Source: Mycolicibacterium neoaurum ATCC 25795 (GTDB lineage Bacteria > Actinomycetota > Actinomycetes > Mycobacteriales > Mycobacteriaceae). From it: a stretch of 64,000 nt of DNA. Below the pieces are notes generated by a model. The model had not been told where the DNA came from and searched no databases. It was given only the letters and a program-made list of their open reading frames with translations. Position numbers and translations under genes: made by a program. Below are positions 43,995 through 53,405 of this stretch, in pieces. Each line of letters starts with the position of its first letter. The stretch's first letter is position 1. The stretch is from positions 59,371 to 123,370 of the forward strand of contig NZ_JMDW01000019.1 in the NCBI RefSeq assembly GCF_000691525.1. The letters are read 5' to 3'.

Positions 43995-45107
43995 TCAGTG
44001 GTCGTGCAGGATGACACCGCGGATGTTGTGACCGGCCAACATGTCGTCGAAGGCGACGTTGATGTCACCGAGCTTGTATTCGGTGGTCACCGACTCGTCG
44101 AGCAGCAGTTGACCGTCCCGATAGAGGCTGAGCAGTTTCGGGATGTCGGCACGCGGGTTGGCCTCGCCGTACAGGCTGCCCAGGAGTCGTTTCTGGAACA
44201 GGGTGAACATCGCCATGGGCAGCGTCGGGGTGACGTCGGTCATCGATGCGATGCCGGTGAGCACCACCGCCCCACCCTTGCGCACCATGTCCAGTGCGGC
44301 GCCGATCATCTGTCCCTCGACGAGGCCGACGGTCAGGATGGCAGAGTCGGCCATCACACCCTTGGTGAGCTCGGCGACCAGCGCGGTGGCTTCCTCGAAG
44401 GAGGTGACGAAGTGCGTGGCCCCCAGTTCGGTTGCCTTGGCGCTTTTCTCGGCCACCAGATCGACGGCGATGATGTGGGCGGCCCCGGCGATTCGGGCGC
44501 CCTGGATGGCACCGGCACCCACCCCGCCGACGCCGATCACCACCACGGTATCGCCGGGTCCGACCTCGGCGGTGTTCACCGCCGACCCCCAGCCGGTGGT
44601 GATACCGCACCCCAGCAGGCAGGCCCGGTTCAGTGGAAGGTCATCGTCGATCTTGACCAGCGAGGCGTCCGAGACGACGCCGTACTGGGCGAAGGTTCCC
44701 AGCAGCAGGGCCACGTAGATTCCCTGGTCGCCGATGTGTCGGCGGAACGTGCCATCCAGCTGCGTTCCGGCAAGCAGCATCGCGCCGAGGTCGCACAGAT
44801 TCTGCTGCCCGCTGGCACACCACCGGCACTTGCCGCAGGCGGGCAGGAACGAGGCGACCACATGGTCACCGGGTTTGAGGTCGCGGACGCCCGGTCCGAC
44901 CTCCTGGACGATGCCTGCACCCTCGTGGCCACCGATCACCGGAAACGGGACGGGGAAGTCACCGGTGCGCGGATGGTGGTCGGAGTGACACAACCCGGTC
45001 GCCTCGAAGGAGACCAACACCTCGCCCTCCTGGGGCGGGTCGAGGTCGACCTGCTCGATACTCCAGTCTCCGTTGATCTCCGAGAGAACCGCCGCATCCA
45101 TCTTCAT
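43995..45107 (-). CDS. NDMA-type zinc alcohol dehydrogenase
   Basis: A 370-residue medium-chain dehydrogenase. Catalytic zinc: GLCHSDHH and GGHEGAGIV; structural zinc: PACGKCRWCASGQQNLCD; nucleotide fold: VIGVGGVGAGAIQGA. The sequence resembles mycobacterial nicotinoprotein (NDMA-dependent) alcohol/aldehyde dehydrogenases. It is 56 bp after ipdC on the same strand and could be transcribed with the KstR2-controlled operon. Substrate unknown. Confidence 0.85.
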   Translation of the reverse strand: MKMDAAVLSEINGDWSIEQVDLDPPQEGEVLVSFEATGLCHSDHHPRTGDFPVPFPVIGGHEGAGIVQEVGPGVRDLKPGDHVVASFLPACGKCRWCASGQQNLCDLGAMLLAGTQLDGTFRRHIGDQGIYVALLLGTFAQYGVVSDASLVKIDDDLPLNRACLLGCGITTGWGSAVNTAEVGPGDTVVVIGVGGVGAGAIQGARIAGAAHIIAVDLVAEKSAKATELGATHFVTSFEEATALVAELTKGVMADSAILTVGLVEGQMIGAALDMVRKGGAVVLTGIASMTDVTPTLPMAMFTLFQKRLLGSLYGEANPRADIPKLLSLYRDGQLLLDESVTTEYKLGDINVAFDDMLAGHNIRGVILHDH

Positions 45108-45163
45108 CGCCCCACGCTACGAGCTGGTCGGTACGTGGGTGCGGTGATTCGTCGAATTCCGCC

Positions 45164-46237
45164 TCAGGGACGGATGTAGGTAGTCGCCTTCTGTAGGTGT
45201 TCGACGGCCTCGGCGACGATGGACGGGACGAGTTCTGCGCAGGACGGCAGATCGTCGATGATGCCCGCGACCTGACCAGAGGCCAGCACACCGGCCTCGG
45301 TGTTGCCCTCGACCAGGCCGGCCTTGAGCAGCATCGGCGTGTTGGCCGCCATGATGACCTGTGACCAGGTGAGGTCCTTGCCGTGGCGCATCGCCAGACC
45401 GTCGGTGATCATGGAACGCCACGACATCTGCGACATCTTCTTGAACTTCTGCGCGTTGCCCACCGCGGCGGCCAGACCCCGCACCGGGGACCCGCTTTCG
45501 AGCTTGTCCACCAGTCCGGTGCGTAAGACCCGGTGCGGCATACCGTCGACGCGGGTGGAGACCACGGTGCCGTCCAACGCCGCCTGCAGGTAACGCTGCT
45601 TGACCGCCTCGGGGACCGTCGAATCGGAGGTCAGCAGGAAGCGGGTGCCCATCGCGACGCCCGCCGCACCATAGGACAGGGCCGCGGCCAGTCCACGACC
45701 GTCGAAGAACCCGCCGGCGGCGATGACGGGCATCCCCGTGTCGGCGACGGCGTCGAGCACCGAGGGCAGCAGCAGCGTGGTGGCGATCGGACCGGTGTGA
45801 CCGCCGCCCTCACCGCCCTGCACGATCACCGCATCCGCGCCCCAGCCGGCCACCTTCTTGGCGTGCTTGGCCAACCCGACCGACGGGATGACCACCACGC
45901 CGGCATCCTTGAGCCGGGCGATCAGGTCGGGTTTGGGAGCCAGGGCGAAGGAGGCGACTTTGACCCCTTCGCGGATCAGGAGGTCGACGCGGTCGTTCGC
46001 GTCCCCGGCGTCGGCGCGGATGTTGATCCCGAACGGTTTGTCGGTCGCGGCCTTGACCTTGGTGACGGCGGTCTGCAGTTCGGCCAGTGTCATGGTTGCC
46101 GAGGCGAGGATGCCCAGGCCGCCCGCGTTGGACGTGGCGGCGACCAGTCGTGCTCCGGCCACCCAGCCCATGCCGGTCTGGACGACGGGGTGCTCGATGC
46201 CGACCAGTTCGGTCAGTGCCGTGCTCAGTGTTGCCAT
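45164..46237 (-). CDS. ipdC: IpdC, flavin-dependent C/D-ring enzyme (2-nitropropane dioxygenase fold)
   Basis: A 357-residue FMN enzyme (M. tuberculosis Rv3553 is 355) of the nitronate monooxygenase/enoyl reductase fold. Seen: GIEHPVVQTGMGWVAGARLVAATSNAGGLGILA, VQGGEGGGHTGP and AAGGFFDGRGLAAALSYGAAGVAMGTRFL. In sterol degraders it acts on the CoA thioester before hydrolytic ring opening. Start ATG 46237, 2 bp after ipdB. Part of echA20-ipdA-ipdB-ipdC. Confidence 0.92.
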   Translation of the reverse strand: MATLSTALTELVGIEHPVVQTGMGWVAGARLVAATSNAGGLGILASATMTLAELQTAVTKVKAATDKPFGINIRADAGDANDRVDLLIREGVKVASFALAPKPDLIARLKDAGVVVIPSVGLAKHAKKVAGWGADAVIVQGGEGGGHTGPIATTLLLPSVLDAVADTGMPVIAAGGFFDGRGLAAALSYGAAGVAMGTRFLLTSDSTVPEAVKQRYLQAALDGTVVSTRVDGMPHRVLRTGLVDKLESGSPVRGLAAAVGNAQKFKKMSQMSWRSMITDGLAMRHGKDLTWSQVIMAANTPMLLKAGLVEGNTEAGVLASGQVAGIIDDLPSCAELVPSIVAEAVEHLQKATTYIRP

Positions 46238-46239
46238 CG

Positions 46240-46985
46240 CTACACCCGGACCTCTTTGTCGCGCAGCGACTTCGGATCGATGACCTCGCGCAGCAGGCGC
46301 TGCTCCTCGGCGTTCGGCAGCCGGGTGGTCTCGGCCTCGGCCAGTCCGTGTACCTCGAAGGAGGTGTTCTCGGCGACCTGGTCGGCGTCGACACCGGGGT
46401 GCAGGGACACCGCACGCATCTGGCGGTCGGGGCCGTTGAAGTCGAACACGCCCAGATTGCTCACCACCCGATGGATGTCGGCGAACCGGAAGGCCGGATT
46501 GGCGGGATCGATCTTGTCCCAGCCGATCCCGGAGACGATATCGACCTTGTCGCAGAACACCCGCGCGGAGTGGTTGCCGACGAAGTAGCTGGTGGCGTGG
46601 TTGATGGAGTTGCCGGGTGCGCCGCGCACACCGAACATCTGACGGGTCGGGTGCTGGATCGGCCCGAACGCCGACAGGTTCTGGTTTCCGTACCGGTCGA
46701 TCTGGTTGGCGCCCATCACCACGTGGCGCCGACCCCAGGACAGGGTCTCGAAGACGCGGTTGAACGGCATCCACCCCTCGATCGCCGCCGGCGCTCCGAT
46801 GGCCGGGGTGTCGGCGATCATCCGCGCCTCACCGTCGGTCAGCACGATATCGGGGGCGAACGTCAGCCGCGCCAGGCGCGCACCGATCTGGACGAGGGTC
46901 GTCATGGGCGAGACCATGATCTCGCCGGCATCGCGGAACAGTTCGGCGCACGCGACGGCGCACACCTCGGCACGGGTCACGGACA

Positions 46986-46986
<1 letters not shown>
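46240..46986 (-). CDS. ipdB: IpdB, beta subunit of COCHEA-CoA hydrolase
   Basis: A 248-residue CoA-transferase-fold subunit. With IpdA it opens the last steroid ring by hydrolysing a C-C bond of COCHEA-CoA. MSVTRAEVCAVACAELFRDAG, GWMPFNRVFETLSWGRRHVVMGANQIDRYGNQN and NHATSYFVGNHSARVF match M. tuberculosis IpdB. I took the ATG at 46986, overlapping the ipdA stop; a GTG three bases upstream is possible. Confidence 0.95.
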
Positions 46987-47851
<865 letters not shown>

Positions 47852-47855
<4 letters not shown>

Positions 47856-48604
47856 TTGGACCCCTTATCGGTGCCGGCGAAGGCGTCGCGGTGCTCATCG
47901 GAGACGCCTGCGAGGTTGAGCTCGAACGTGAAGCCTTGCTCCATGCGGTATCGCGCGTTCACCGGTTGCACGTCGATGAAGTTCAGCGCTTCTTTGGCGG
48001 CACGGATCACCCGGGTGTCCTTGCTGGCGATATCGCGCGCGACACGCAACGCGGCCTCGTCCAGTTCGGCGCGCGGAACCACCTCGTGCACCGAACCGAA
48101 GTGATGCAGCGTCTCGGCGGGAACCGTTGCCGCCGTGAAGAACAGTCTGCGCATCAGATGCTGGGGAACGAGCCGGGACAGATGGGTCGCGGCACCGAGC
48201 GCGCCGCGTTCCACCTCGGGCAGACCGAATTTCGCATCATCGGAGGCGACGATGACATCGGCATTGCCGACCAGGCCGATACCGCCCCCGACGCAGAAGC
48301 CGTTGACGGCGGCCACCACGGGTACCTCGCACTCGTACACCGCTTTGAAGGCGTGATAGCACCCGCGGTTGGCATCGATGAGCGCGGTGAATCCGTCGGT
48401 GTTCTGCATCTCCTTGATGTCCACACCGGCGTTGAACCCACGACCCTCGGCGCGCAGGATCACCACGTGGGTGCTGCGGTCACGGCCGGCGGCGGTGATG
48501 GCATCGCCGAGCTCGAACCAGCCCTGCGAGGGGATGGCGTTGACGGGTGGGTAATTCACGGTCACCGAGACGATGCCCGGTTCGACTGTCGTGGTGGTGA
48601 TCAT
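47852..48604 (-). CDS. echA20: EchA20, ring-opening enoyl-CoA hydratase-family enzyme
   Basis: A 250-residue crotonase (247 in M. tuberculosis) that hydrolytically opens ring D of the HIP-derived CoA ester. Seen: oxyanion strand LRAEGRGFNAGVDIKEM, CVGGGIGLVGNADVIVAS and GLPEVERGALG. GAGGAAG lies 6 bp before the ATG. First gene of the echA20-ipdABC operon, 30 bp from the KstR2 box at 48634. Confidence 0.95.
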
Positions 48605-48633
48605 CAGTCACTTCCTCGTGGGGTCGCTACCTA

Positions 48634-48647
48634 AGCAAGCACTTGCT
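48634..48647. promoter_or_regulatory. KstR2 operator between echA20 and the SDR pair
   Basis: AGCAAGCACTTGCT matches AnCAAGnnCTTGnT and is itself a perfect palindrome. TACGCT at 48651-48656 is a -10 candidate, again seven bases before the rightward GTG start at 48663. The leftward echA20 gene has a Shine-Dalgarno instead. Confidence 0.92.
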
Positions 48648-48662
48648 TGGTACGCTAGCACA

Positions 48663-49439
48663 GTGACTGACGCGGCTGGAATCAATCTGCAACTGGGTGG
48701 CCGGGTGGTCTTGGTGACCGGCGGGGTCCGCGGGGTCGGCGCCGGCATCAGCGAGGTTTTCGCCGGTCAGGGTGCCACCGTCATCACCTGCGCACGCCGG
48801 CCGGTGGAGGGTTCACCCTACGAGTTCCACTCCTGCGATATCCGCGACGACGCGGCCGTGCAGGGCCTGATCGACACGATCGTGGCAACCCATGGCCGCC
48901 TGGACGTGGTGGTGAACAACGCCGGCGGATCGCCCTACGTGCCGGCCGCCGATGCCTCGGCCAAGTTCAGCACCAAGATCATCGAACTGAATCTGATCGG
49001 CGCGCTGTCGGTCTCCACCCACGCCAACGCCGTGATGCAGAAGCAGGAGACCGGCGGAACCATCGTCAACATCTCCAGCGTCAGCGGGCACCGGCCCACC
49101 CCGGGGACCGCGGCCTACGGTGCCGCCAAGGCCGGCATCGACAACCTCACCACCACGCTGGCGGTCGAATGGGCGCCCAAGGTCCGGGTGAACTCGGTCG
49201 TCGTGGGCATGGTCGAGACCGAGCAGGCCGACCTGTTCTACGGTGATGCCGAGTCGATCGCCGCGATATCGGCCAATGTGCCGTTGCGGCGGCTGGCCAA
49301 ACCGGCCGATATCGGTTGGGCCACGGCGTTTCTGGCTTCCCCGGTGGCGTCCTACATCAGCGGCGCCGCACTGGCGGTGCATGGCGGGGGCGAGCCGCCG
49401 CACTATCTGTCGACCACCACAGCTGACATCAAAAAGTAA
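48663..49439 (+). CDS. Short-chain dehydrogenase (Rv3549c type)
   Basis: A 258-residue SDR: TGGVRGVGAGIS nucleotide site, VNNAGGS, Ser in ISSVSGHRPTPG and YGAAKAG. It matches M. tuberculosis Rv3549c in length and place. Its KstR2 box ties it to C/D-ring breakdown, but its reaction is not established. Start GTG at 48663 fits a leaderless mRNA; the frame upstream overlaps echA20. Confidence 0.9.
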   Translation: MTDAAGINLQLGGRVVLVTGGVRGVGAGISEVFAGQGATVITCARRPVEGSPYEFHSCDIRDDAAVQGLIDTIVATHGRLDVVVNNAGGSPYVPAADASAKFSTKIIELNLIGALSVSTHANAVMQKQETGGTIVNISSVSGHRPTPGTAAYGAAKAGIDNLTTTLAVEWAPKVRVNSVVVGMVETEQADLFYGDAESIAAISANVPLRRLAKPADIGWATAFLASPVASYISGAALAVHGGGEPPHYLSTTTADIKK

Positions 49440-49453
49440 GAGGAGATATTGCA

Positions 49454-50359
49454 ATGGGTTTGCTCGACGGCCGGGTAGTCATCGTGACGGGCGCAGGCGG
49501 GGGCATCGGCCGGGCGCACGCCCTGGCCTTCGCCGCGGAGGGTGCGCGGGTCGTGGTCAACGACATCGGTGTCGGACTGGACGGCTCACCGGCCGGCGGC
49601 GGTAGCGCAGCGCAGGGCGTCGTCGACGAGATCATCGCCGCCGGCGGCGAGGCCGTGACCAGCGGCGCCAACGTCGCCGATTGGGCGCAGGCCGAGGGAT
49701 TGATCCAGACCGCGGTGGATTCGTTCGGCGGACTCGATGTCCTGGTCAACAATGCCGGCATCGTGCGCGACCGGATGTTCGTCAATGCCACCGAGGAGGA
49801 GTTCGACGCCGTCACCGCCGTGCATCTCAAGGGCCATTTCGCCACCATGAAACATGCCGGGGCGTACTGGCGCGCCCAGTCCAAGGCCGGCAAGACGGTG
49901 GATGCCCGCATCATCAACACCTCTTCGGGCGCGGGGTTGCAGGGCAGCGTCGGACAGGCGACCTACAGCGCGTCCAAGGCCGGTATCGCCGCGCTCACCC
50001 TCGTCGCGTCGGCGGAGATGGGACGGATCGGGGTGACCGCCAACGCCATTGCGCCGTCGGCGCGTACCCGGATGACCGAGACGGTGTTCGCCGACATGAT
50101 GGCCACCCAGGATGCGGCGTTCGACGCGATGGCTCCGGAGAACATCTCACCGCTGGTGGTGTGGCTGGGCAGCGTCGAATCGCGAGAGGTCACCGGGCGG
50201 GTGTTCGAGGTCGAGGGCGGGATCATCCGGGTTGCCGAGGGCTGGGCACGCGGTGCCGAGGTCGACAAGGGCGCACGCTGGGATCCGGCCGAGCTCGGAC
50301 CCGTGGTCAGCGACCTGCTGGCGAAGTCGCGCACCCCGTTGCCGGTCTTCGGGGCGTGA
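49454..50359 (+). CDS. Short-chain dehydrogenase (Rv3548c type)
   Basis: A 301-residue SDR with TGAGGGIGRAHALAF, VNNAGIVRDRMF and S/Y/K in TSSGAGLQGS and YSASKAG. The extra C-terminal stretch (GWARGAEVDKGARWDPAELGP) is like the SDR part of peroxisomal multifunctional enzymes, suggesting a 3-hydroxyacyl-CoA substrate. AGAGGAG precedes the ATG, 14 bp after the previous SDR gene. KstR2-controlled by operon. Confidence 0.9.
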   Translation: MGLLDGRVVIVTGAGGGIGRAHALAFAAEGARVVVNDIGVGLDGSPAGGGSAAQGVVDEIIAAGGEAVTSGANVADWAQAEGLIQTAVDSFGGLDVLVNNAGIVRDRMFVNATEEEFDAVTAVHLKGHFATMKHAGAYWRAQSKAGKTVDARIINTSSGAGLQGSVGQATYSASKAGIAALTLVASAEMGRIGVTANAIAPSARTRMTETVFADMMATQDAAFDAMAPENISPLVVWLGSVESREVTGRVFEVEGGIIRVAEGWARGAEVDKGARWDPAELGPVVSDLLAKSRTPLPVFGA

Positions 50360-50369
50360 TTCCTCGCGA

Positions 50370-50414
50370 TTTGTGGAGTCGCAGCCGCACTCGTCGCGGG
50401 TGAGACTCCACAAA
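50370..50414. terminator. Hairpin between convergent SDR and Ddn-like genes
   Basis: TTTGTGGAGTC at 50370-50380 and GACTCCACAAA at 50404-50414 are exact complements, an 11-bp stem with a 23-base GC-rich loop that can pair further. It fills the 65-bp gap between two convergent genes, as a bidirectional terminator would. Confidence 0.65.
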
Positions 50415-50424
50415 CCGCACGGTT

Positions 50425-50868
50425 TCAGCGCGGTTCGCAGATCACCAGCGGGATGACCCGGTCGGCCGCCTCGCGGTAGCCGCGGTACGGCGGGTACATC
50501 CGGGTCAACTTGGGCCAGTACCGGTTTCGTTCCTCCGGGGTGGCATCCCGTGCCGTCATGTCCCGCTCGTCGGAACCGAATTGCACCCGCACGTCGGGGT
50601 CATCCTTGATGTTGAGGTACCACGCCGGGTCGTGATCGCGTCCGCCGAACGAAGCGGGCAGCACGATACGGTCACCATCGCGCAGACACAGCGTGGCCGT
50701 CGTCCGCTCACGCCCGGTGCGCCGTCCGGTGGTGGTGATCAGCGCAGCGGGCAACCACAACAGGCGGGCACCGAGCACCCCGCCGGTCCGCTGATACGCC
50801 CACACGTGCGCCCTGGCGAAGTACTTCATCGACGCGGCGAGCAGCCCGGAATTGCGAACATCGACCAT
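50425..50868 (-). CDS. Second Ddn-family F420-dependent nitroreductase-like protein
   Basis: A 147-residue split-barrel protein of the Ddn family: LLWLPAALITTTGRRTGRERTTATLCLRDGDRIVLPASFGG, DPAWYLNIKDDPDVRVQ and the C-terminal RYWPKLTRMYPPYRGY. It is a diverged paralogue of the ddn gene 300 bp upstream. Such proteins use F420H2 to reduce quinones or other acceptors. I chose the ATG at 50868; 50892 is possible. Last gene of the fadA5 operon. Confidence 0.8.
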   Translation of the reverse strand: MVDVRNSGLLAASMKYFARAHVWAYQRTGGVLGARLLWLPAALITTTGRRTGRERTTATLCLRDGDRIVLPASFGGRDHDPAWYLNIKDDPDVRVQFGSDERDMTARDATPEERNRYWPKLTRMYPPYRGYREAADRVIPLVICEPR

Positions 50869-50908
50869 GCGGGACTCTCTGCCCAGAACCATGGCCGGCC
50901 AAACGCGG

Positions 50909-51205
50909 CTATCGCAGGAGCACCGCCGCATACAGCACCGCGCTCACCGTGACGAAGAGAAGCAGACACCACCGCGTCGCACGGCGGCGACGATCCACGG
51001 GCAGAGCGCCAGGCAACGACACGGCCGACAGCAGCCCGGCGATCAGGCCCACGACGGTTCCGAACATCAGGCCATAGCCGTGTGGATCGATCCCGGGATC
51101 ACTGGAAAGACCGGACCGGGCAACGAGATACAGGCACATCAACCACAGGAGCGCCGCGGTCGAGCCCAGCAGCCCGGCGACCGCCCGCCTGATGATCGGG
51201 CTCAC
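50909..51205 (-). CDS. Small three-helix membrane protein
   Basis: A 98-residue protein with three hydrophobic segments (about residues 9-28, 46-67 and 78-96) separated by a short loop (SGLSSDPGIDPHG) and a basic loop (DRRRRATR). No known family recognised. The GTG at 51205 overlaps the ddn TGA (GTGA), so it is translationally coupled to ddn and is the true start; the longer open frame runs antisense-like through ddn. It sits between two Ddn-family genes. Confidence 0.7.
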   Translation of the reverse strand: MSPIIRRAVAGLLGSTAALLWLMCLYLVARSGLSSDPGIDPHGYGLMFGTVVGLIAGLLSAVSLPGALPVDRRRRATRWCLLLFVTVSAVLYAAVLLR

Positions 51206-51687
51206 GCAGTCGCGGGGTCGCAGATCAGGATCGGGATCTTGCGATCGGTGTAGGACCGGTAGTTCGCGAAGTCGGGATACATGGCGTCGAGCTTGGGCCA
51301 GTACTCGTCGCGCTCGGCATCGGTGGCCTCGCGGGCAACGAGGTCGAGCTTTTCCTTCTTCGTCTGGAACGTGATGTTGGGGTTGGCCTTGATGTTCAGG
51401 TACCACATCGGGTTGGTGGCCCGTCCGCCCTGAGAGGCCACCAAGACGATGCGGCTGCCCTCCTGCAGGAACAGCAGCGGGCTGTCCCGCGGCTCCCCAG
51501 ACTTGCGACCCGTCGTGGTCAGGATGCCGACCTCGGCGCCGCGCAGGAACTTGTTGCCCAGCTTTCCGCCGGACTTCTTGAAGATCCAGGTGTTCGCGCG
51601 CGACATCCATTTGATGCCGGTGCCGACTGCCTTCGAATTGAGGCCTTCGACCTGTTTGGGGCTCAGGGGCTTGGGTGGTGTGGCCAT
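51202..51687 (-). CDS. ddn: Ddn, deazaflavin (F420)-dependent nitroreductase
   Basis: A 161-residue orthologue of Rv3547 by sequence and order: IKWMSRANTWIFKKSGGKLG, ILTTTGRKSGEPRDSPLLFL, GGRATNPMWYLNIKANPNI and AERDEYWPKLDAMYPDF. In M. tuberculosis Ddn reduces quinones with F420H2 and activates the nitroimidazole pretomanid. Here it lies 9 bp after the NTF2-like gene in the fadA5 operon. Confidence 0.93.
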   Translation of the reverse strand: MATPPKPLSPKQVEGLNSKAVGTGIKWMSRANTWIFKKSGGKLGNKFLRGAEVGILTTTGRKSGEPRDSPLLFLQEGSRIVLVASQGGRATNPMWYLNIKANPNITFQTKKEKLDLVAREATDAERDEYWPKLDAMYPDFANYRSYTDRKIPILICDPATA

Positions 51688-51696
51688 GGCGAAACC

Positions 51697-52071
51697 CTAT
51701 CGGCTGATGAACGGCTTCAGCGACGCCCGGATGTGGTGGATCCGAGGATCGTCGGCGGGGATCAGAAACGTCTCGTCGACGTGTGAGCACACGCGCCTGC
51801 CGAAGAGCCGCGGCCTGGTCAGCACGTCGAAACGGGCGCGGATGTGAGCGCCGTCGACGGTGAACTCCGGTGGTGTGGTCTTCTCGATGACCTTGAACTG
51901 CGGACCGTTGTTCAGGCTGCGCCGCAGATGATCTCCCGATCTTCCGGTCTTGAGCCCCATCTCGATCCGGATGCAGTCCGGATGGAATGGGACCGCATCC
52001 GCTCGATGGGTCGACAGCGCGTCGATATAAGCCTGGGCGGCCGCGATGCGCTCGGAATCGGATGCCGGCAC
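51697..52071 (-). CDS. NTF2/SnoaL-like small protein
   Basis: A 124-residue protein with the layout of NTF2-like folds: an N-terminal helix (SERIAAAQAYIDALSTHRADAVPFHPDCIRIEMG) followed by beta strands ending HVDETFLIPADDPRIHHIRASLKPF. It starts with GTG one base after the fadA5 stop and is 9 bp before ddn. Steroid isomerases share this fold, but no catalytic residues can be named, so binding or isomerase activity is only a suggestion. Confidence 0.7.
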   Translation of the reverse strand: MPASDSERIAAAQAYIDALSTHRADAVPFHPDCIRIEMGLKTGRSGDHLRRSLNNGPQFKVIEKTTPPEFTVDGAHIRARFDVLTRPRLFGRRVCSHVDETFLIPADDPRIHHIRASLKPFISR

Positions 52072-52072
52072 G

Positions 52073-53236
52073 TTAGATCCGCTCGATGATGGTGCCCGTG
52101 CTCAGCGCGCCACCGGCGCACATCGTGATCAGCGCGGTGCTCTTACCGGTGCGCTCCAGCTCGTGCAGTGCGGTGGTGATCAACCGGGCACCGGTGGAGC
52201 CCACTGGGTGGCCCAGCGCGATGGCGCCACCGTTGACGTTGACCTTGTCCATATCGGCCTCGTGGACCTGCGCCCAGGACAGCACGACGGACGCGAAAGC
52301 CTCGTTGATCTCCACGAGGTCGATATCGCCCATCTTCATCCCGGCCTTCTCCAACACCTTGGCGGTCGACTGCACCGGGCCGTCGAGGTGGTAGTAGGTC
52401 TCGGCACCGACATTGGCCTGCGCCACGATCCGGGCGCGCGGCGTGAGGCCGTGGGCCTTCGCCACATCGCTGTCCATCCACAGCACCGCGGCCGCGCCGT
52501 CGGAGATCTGCGAGGAGGTTCCCGCGGTGTGCATGGCACCTTCCATCACGGGCTTCAGCGCGGCCAGACCCTCCGCCGTGGTATCGCGCAGACCTTGATC
52601 GCGGGTCACGAGCGCCCATTCATCGGTCGGACGCTTGTTCTCGTCGAGCACCGGCGCTGAGATGGGTGAGATCTCCCGATCGAAGCGACCCTCGGCCCAG
52701 GCCTGCTTGGCCTTGGCCTGCGAGGCCAGCCCGAACGCGTCCAGGTCGGCACGGGTGATCCCGCGGCGCTTGGCGATCCGCTCGGCGGCCTCGAACTGGT
52801 TGGGCATGTCGATATCCCAAGACGAGGCGCGGATGAGACCGCGATCGGGACCGGCATTGGCGCCCAGGCCCACCCGGCTCATCGCCTCGATACCGCATGC
52901 GATGCCGATATCGATCGCACCCGTGGCGATAAGGCCCGCGATCAGATGGTTGGCCTGCTGGGCGCTGCCGCACTGGCAGTCGATGGTGGTGGCACCCACG
53001 TGCTCGGGCAATCCCGCGGTCAGCCAGCCGACCCGGGTGATGTTGTTGGACTGCTCGCCGTACTGGGTGACACAACCGCCGATGAGCTGTTCGACATCGC
53101 CGGCGTCGATCCCGGCCTTCTCGACGACCGCCTTCTGCACGGCGCCCAAGAGTTCGGTGGCATGCAGCCCGGACAGCCAGCCGTTGCGCTTGCCGATAGG
53201 GCTGCGGGTGGCTTCGACGATGACAGGATTACCCAT
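52073..53236 (-). CDS. fadA5: FadA5, sterol side-chain thiolase
   Basis: A 387-residue thiolase (391 in M. tuberculosis) that releases acetyl-CoA/propionyl-CoA in side-chain beta-oxidation. Catalytic Cys89 in IDCQCGSAQQAN, His in GHPVGSTGAR, second Cys in TMCAGGALSTG. The ATG at 53236 is the family start; the frame further upstream overlaps cyp125. It lies 12 bp from the KstR box and heads fadA5-NTF2-ddn-TM-ddn2. Confidence 0.95.
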   Translation of the reverse strand: MGNPVIVEATRSPIGKRNGWLSGLHATELLGAVQKAVVEKAGIDAGDVEQLIGGCVTQYGEQSNNITRVGWLTAGLPEHVGATTIDCQCGSAQQANHLIAGLIATGAIDIGIACGIEAMSRVGLGANAGPDRGLIRASSWDIDMPNQFEAAERIAKRRGITRADLDAFGLASQAKAKQAWAEGRFDREISPISAPVLDENKRPTDEWALVTRDQGLRDTTAEGLAALKPVMEGAMHTAGTSSQISDGAAAVLWMDSDVAKAHGLTPRARIVAQANVGAETYYHLDGPVQSTAKVLEKAGMKMGDIDLVEINEAFASVVLSWAQVHEADMDKVNVNGGAIALGHPVGSTGARLITTALHELERTGKSTALITMCAGGALSTGTIIERI

Positions 53237-53247
53237 GCTTGTCAGGC

Positions 53248-53261
53248 TAGAACACGTTTCA
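53248..53261. promoter_or_regulatory. KstR operator between fadA5 and cyp125
   Basis: TAGAACACGTTTCA fits TnnAACnnGTTnnA at all fixed positions. It is 12 bp before fadA5 and 145 bp before cyp125, so it can control both divergent operons. Confidence 0.9.
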
Positions 53262-53405
53262 TTACTCTGACAAGCGAGGATGCCGCCGCGCCTTTTATCT
53301 GCGGTGAAGGCATGTTTCAATGGTTCACGAGTGGTACTAGAAGGAATTGTCTCGGCACCCGTCGTGGCCGGTGACATGCCCCGAATTGAGCAAGGAGATC
53401 TCTGC

